Assembly (NCBI RefSeq): GCF_009739465.1
Contig: NZ_WHOM01000036.1
Span: 429,756-493,755 of the forward strand
Reading direction: 5' to 3'
From: Streptomyces apocyni
GTDB lineage: Bacteria; Actinomycetota; Actinomycetes; Streptomycetales; Streptomycetaceae
DNA length: 64,000 nt
Of the stretch, positions 61,627 to 64,000 are shown one piece after another. The notes beneath the pieces are model-generated. The model was not told where the DNA came from. It ran no database searches and saw only the letters and a program-made list of their open reading frames with translations. The stretch's first letter is position 1. The number at the start of each line of letters is the position of its first letter. The position numbers and the translations under genes are program-made.

Positions 61627-62496
61627 ATGAGCACAGCCACCGCACACGACGCCAGGCGGAGTCTGCTGGCGGACATTCCACTCACCGAGCACCGACGTGA
61701 CCTCGCCGGAGTGTCGACCGCCGTCCTGGAGGGCGGCAGCGGGCCGTCCGTCGTGCTCCTGCACGGCGTCGGCCAGTCATGCACCGTATGGATTCGGGTG
61801 ATTCCGGAGCTGGTGGGCGACTACTCGCTGGTGGTTCCCGACCTGCCGGGGCACGGCGCCTCCGAGATCGAGGACGGTCGCCCGCCCACCGCCGACCTGG
61901 CCGTGGAGTGGCTCGCGGCACTCGTTCGGGACACCTGTCCCGCTCCGCCCATCCTGGTGGGACACAACATCGGCGGCGCGGTCGCCGCCCGGTTCGCGGC
62001 CGCGCACTCCGGGCTCATCGCGGGGCTCGTACTCGCTGACGCCTTCGGCCTGGGCCCCTTCCGCCCGGAGCCGAGGTTCGCCCTCACGGTCGCCGCGTTC
62101 CAGATGCGGGCCACCGAGCGCAGCCGGGACCGCATGCTGGGGCGCTGCATGGTGGACTTCGGCTCGGTCCAGCGTGACATGGGCGAGCACTGGGACCGGA
62201 TCGCCGACTATGTCCTCGACCGGGCCCACGCCCCCGGCGCGAAGGCCCGGGGCCGCAGGATGTTCAAGGAGCTCGCGCTGTCGCCCATCCCCGCCGCCGA
62301 CCTCGGTCGCATCGACGTTCCCACGACGCTGATCTGGGGTCGGCAGGACCCGGAGACGCGGCTGAGGTTCGCCGAGCAGGCCGCCGCACAGTACGGCTGG
62401 CCGCTGCACATCCTCGAGGGCTGTGGCGCCGACGCCAACATCGAAGACCCCGACGCCTTCGTGGCCGCGCTGCGCACCGCCCTCCCGGCCACCTAG
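61627..62496 (+). CDS. Alpha/beta-hydrolase-fold protein lacking its catalytic triad
   Basis: A 289-residue alpha/beta-hydrolase: SVVLLHGVGQSCTVWIRVIPELVGDYSLVVPDLPGHGASE, then VGHNIGGAVAARFAAAHSGLIAGLVLADAFGLG. The nucleophile serine of GHSxGG is Asn114 (GHNIGG). The triad histidine position near the end reads alanine (EGCGADANIED, Ala268). The acid Asp241 (WGRQDPETRL) remains. The fold is intact but hydrolysis is unlikely. GGAGAGGAGG precedes the ATG at 61627. Confidence 0.85.
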   Translation: MSTATAHDARRSLLADIPLTEHRRDLAGVSTAVLEGGSGPSVVLLHGVGQSCTVWIRVIPELVGDYSLVVPDLPGHGASEIEDGRPPTADLAVEWLAALVRDTCPAPPILVGHNIGGAVAARFAAAHSGLIAGLVLADAFGLGPFRPEPRFALTVAAFQMRATERSRDRMLGRCMVDFGSVQRDMGEHWDRIADYVLDRAHAPGAKARGRRMFKELALSPIPAADLGRIDVPTTLIWGRQDPETRLRFAEQAAAQYGWPLHILEGCGADANIEDPDAFVAALRTALPAT

Positions 62497-62522
62497 CGAT
62501 GAAGCGGGAAAGGAGTACGGCC

Positions 62523-63405
62523 ATGACCGCCCCCACCCAACACCACTCGCCCGAACACCCCTCACCCCAACACCCCTCGCCCGACCAGATCCGCGCCGCC
62601 TGGGACGCGCTCGCCCCGGACTTCGACCGGCACACCACGCCGCACACCATGCTGTTCGCCGAGCACATCCTGTCCGGCGTACGGATCGACTCCGGCACTC
62701 GGATGCTGGACGTGGCCGCCGGGAGCGGTGCTCTCGCTCTCCCGGCGGCGCGGCGGGGTGCGCGTGTGGTCGCCGTGGACATCGCGCCGACGATGGTGGA
62801 CCGTCTCGTCCAGCACGCCCGTGAGGAGGGCCTGACCGAGGTCGACGCGCGCGTCATGGACGGCGAGCACCTGGAGCTGGGCGATGACACGTTCGACGTG
62901 TCCGCGTCACTCAATGGCGTGTCGCTCTTCCCTGACCTGCGGCGCGGGCTGACGGAGATGGTGCGCGTGACCCAGCCCGGCGGTACGGTGCTGGTCGCCG
63001 CCGCTCGCCTGGCCGCAGCAGGTGGAGTTCATCGGCTGGACGATGGGCGCGCTGCGGGCCGCCGTGCCGGGCTTCGTGCCGCTGCCCACCGATCCGCCGC
63101 CGCTGCCGTTGCGGCTCGCCGACCCGGACCGGCTCACGGCGGAACTGCGGGAGGCGGGTCTGCGGGATGTCACGGTGCGCGCGGAGACGCTGGACACGCG
63201 CTTCGCCTCCGCCACGGAGCTGCTTGACATGCTCCGCAGCAGCAACCCGATCGGCGCCCAGTGGATCGCCGGGCTCACCGAGGCGCAGGCCGCGGAGGTC
63301 CGGCAGATCCTTGACGGCATGCTCCGCGAACGCTCTGGCGACGGTCCGGGTGCCGTCCTCCACGCGGTGCTGAACATCGGCACGGGCACAGTCCCCGCTC
63401 CCTAG
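62523..63405 (+). pseudogene. SAM-dependent methyltransferase, frameshifted
   Basis: The first part (MLDVAAGSGALALPAARRGARVVAVDIAPTMVDRLVQHAREEG...DDTFDVSASLNGVSLFPDLRRGLTEMVRVTQPGGTVLVAA) is a class I methyltransferase with the SAM motif DVAAGSGAL. At about 63,000-63,012 the frame shifts: the natural continuation WPQQVEFIGWTMGALRAAVPGF...AVLHAVLNIGTGT lies in the +1 frame to 63405. Read without the shift, translation stops at 63227. Either a recent mutation or a sequencing error. The ATG at 62523 follows AAAGGAG, 26 bases after the hydrolase stop. Confidence 0.75.
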
Positions 63406-63442
63406 AGAGCTGAGCTGCCCCTAGCAAACCCGCCCAGCCGCC

Positions 63443-64000
63443 TCAGGCAACAGACCCGATCCGCCGCGCCGACGCCGCGTCCCCGTCGTGGTGGATCGGC
63501 GTATGCGCACCGGTCAGCGAGACCCCGCTCCCGCCCCGCCGCGCCGCGACGATCTCCGCCGCGATGGACAGGGCCGTCTCCTCGGGCGTACGCGCCCCGA
63601 GGTCGAGGCCGATCGGGGAGCGTAGGCGGGCCAACTCAAGCTCGGTCACACCGACTTCGCGCAGGCGGCGGTTGCGGTCTTCGTGGGTGCGGCGGGATCC
63701 CATGGCGCCGATGTAGGCGACCGGGAGGGTGAGGGCGAGTTTGATGAGCGGGACGTCGAACTTGGCGTCGTGGGTGAGGACGCACAGCACCGTGCGGCCG
63801 TCGACCTCCGCCCTCGTACGCTCCAGAAACTTGTGGGGCCACTCCACGACGATGTCGTCCGCCTCGGGGAAGCGGGTGCGGGTGGCGAATACCGGGCGGG
63901 CGTCGCAGACGGTGACGTGGTAGCCGAGGAACTTGCCGACCCGTACCAGCGCCGACGCGAAGTCGATCGCGCCGAACACGATCATCCGGGGCGCGGGCAC
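63443..64000 (-). CDS. XdhC-family protein, 5' end missing
   Basis: The C-terminal Rossmann domain of an XdhC/CoxI protein: MIVFGAIDFASALVRVGKFLGYHVTVCDARPVFATRTRFPEADDIVVEWPHKFLE, VLTHDAKFDVPLIKLAL, AYIGAMGSRRTHEDR, SPIGLDLGARTPEETALSIAAEIVA. The start lies beyond the right edge. XdhC proteins bind and help mature the molybdenum cofactor. It could serve the molybdenum hydroxylase 12 kb to the left, though it is not in that operon. Confidence 0.9.
   Translation of the reverse strand: MPAPRMIVFGAIDFASALVRVGKFLGYHVTVCDARPVFATRTRFPEADDIVVEWPHKFLERTRAEVDGRTVLCVLTHDAKFDVPLIKLALTLPVAYIGAMGSRRTHEDRNRRLREVGVTELELARLRSPIGLDLGARTPEETALSIAAEIVAARRGGSGVSLTGAHTPIHHDGDAASARRIGSVA

Overview
The window is high-GC actinobacterial chromosome, almost certainly Streptomyces. 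Evidence: GC-rich third codon positions, GTG starts, rare TTA codons confined to accessory genes, and a purine-catabolism/glyoxylate block (uraD-uraH-uricase, hyi-glxR-catalase, gcl) in an order I associate with Streptomyces. No rRNA, tRNA, CRISPR array or intact insertion sequence was seen.

Layout. 0.3-4.5 kb: a divergent pair of paralogous nuclease-helicase (DUF2075/Schlafen group 3) proteins. 5.5-9.6 kb: a polymorphic-toxin operon with two WXG-type proteins, a toxin ending in an RNase A-like CdiA-CT domain, a candidate immunity protein, an orphan C-terminal toxin fragment and a two-domain CdiI-like immunity protein. 9.7-23.2 kb: secreted and regulatory genes (GH5 glycosidase, HNH type IV restriction enzyme, SpoIIE-type phosphatase, GNAT enzyme, subtilase, secreted HNH nuclease, Tat-exported propeller protein, VWA protein with a membrane partner). 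24-29 kb: a lasso-peptide cluster (precursor, cyclase, fused B protein), a 41-residue hydrophobic peptide gene, a ROK regulator and an ISAs1 remnant.

30-42.4 kb: purine salvage and degradation. A permease imports purine; 8-oxoguanine deaminase and uricase/HIU hydrolase/OHCU decarboxylase lead to allantoin; glyoxylate then passes through Gcl, Hyi and GlxR toward glycerate, and catalase can remove the peroxide made by uricase. Dyads of the form TTCCG-N5-CGGAA precede hyi and gcl. Allantoin-to-glyoxylate enzymes are not in the window. 42.6-55.3 kb: a degenerate Mrr-like zinc-ribbon protein, membrane and GNAT proteins, a STAND ATPase, a PaoABC-like molybdenum hydroxylase operon, an acyl-CoA synthetase, a winged-helix protein and a DUF2510-LURP protein. 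55.4-57.2 kb: two tandem secreted 119-residue paralogues and a MarR regulator.

57.2-59.2 kb is a non-coding repeat island with a perfect 63-bp inverted repeat enclosing about eight direct and four inverted copies of a ~60-bp G-rich unit. 59.2-63.4 kb is a co-directional group (ABM protein, LuxR regulator, alpha/beta-hydrolase pseudoenzyme, frameshifted methyltransferase). The right edge cuts an XdhC-family gene. The strongest leads are the lasso peptide, the toxin/immunity locus, the paired nuclease-helicases and the repeat island.
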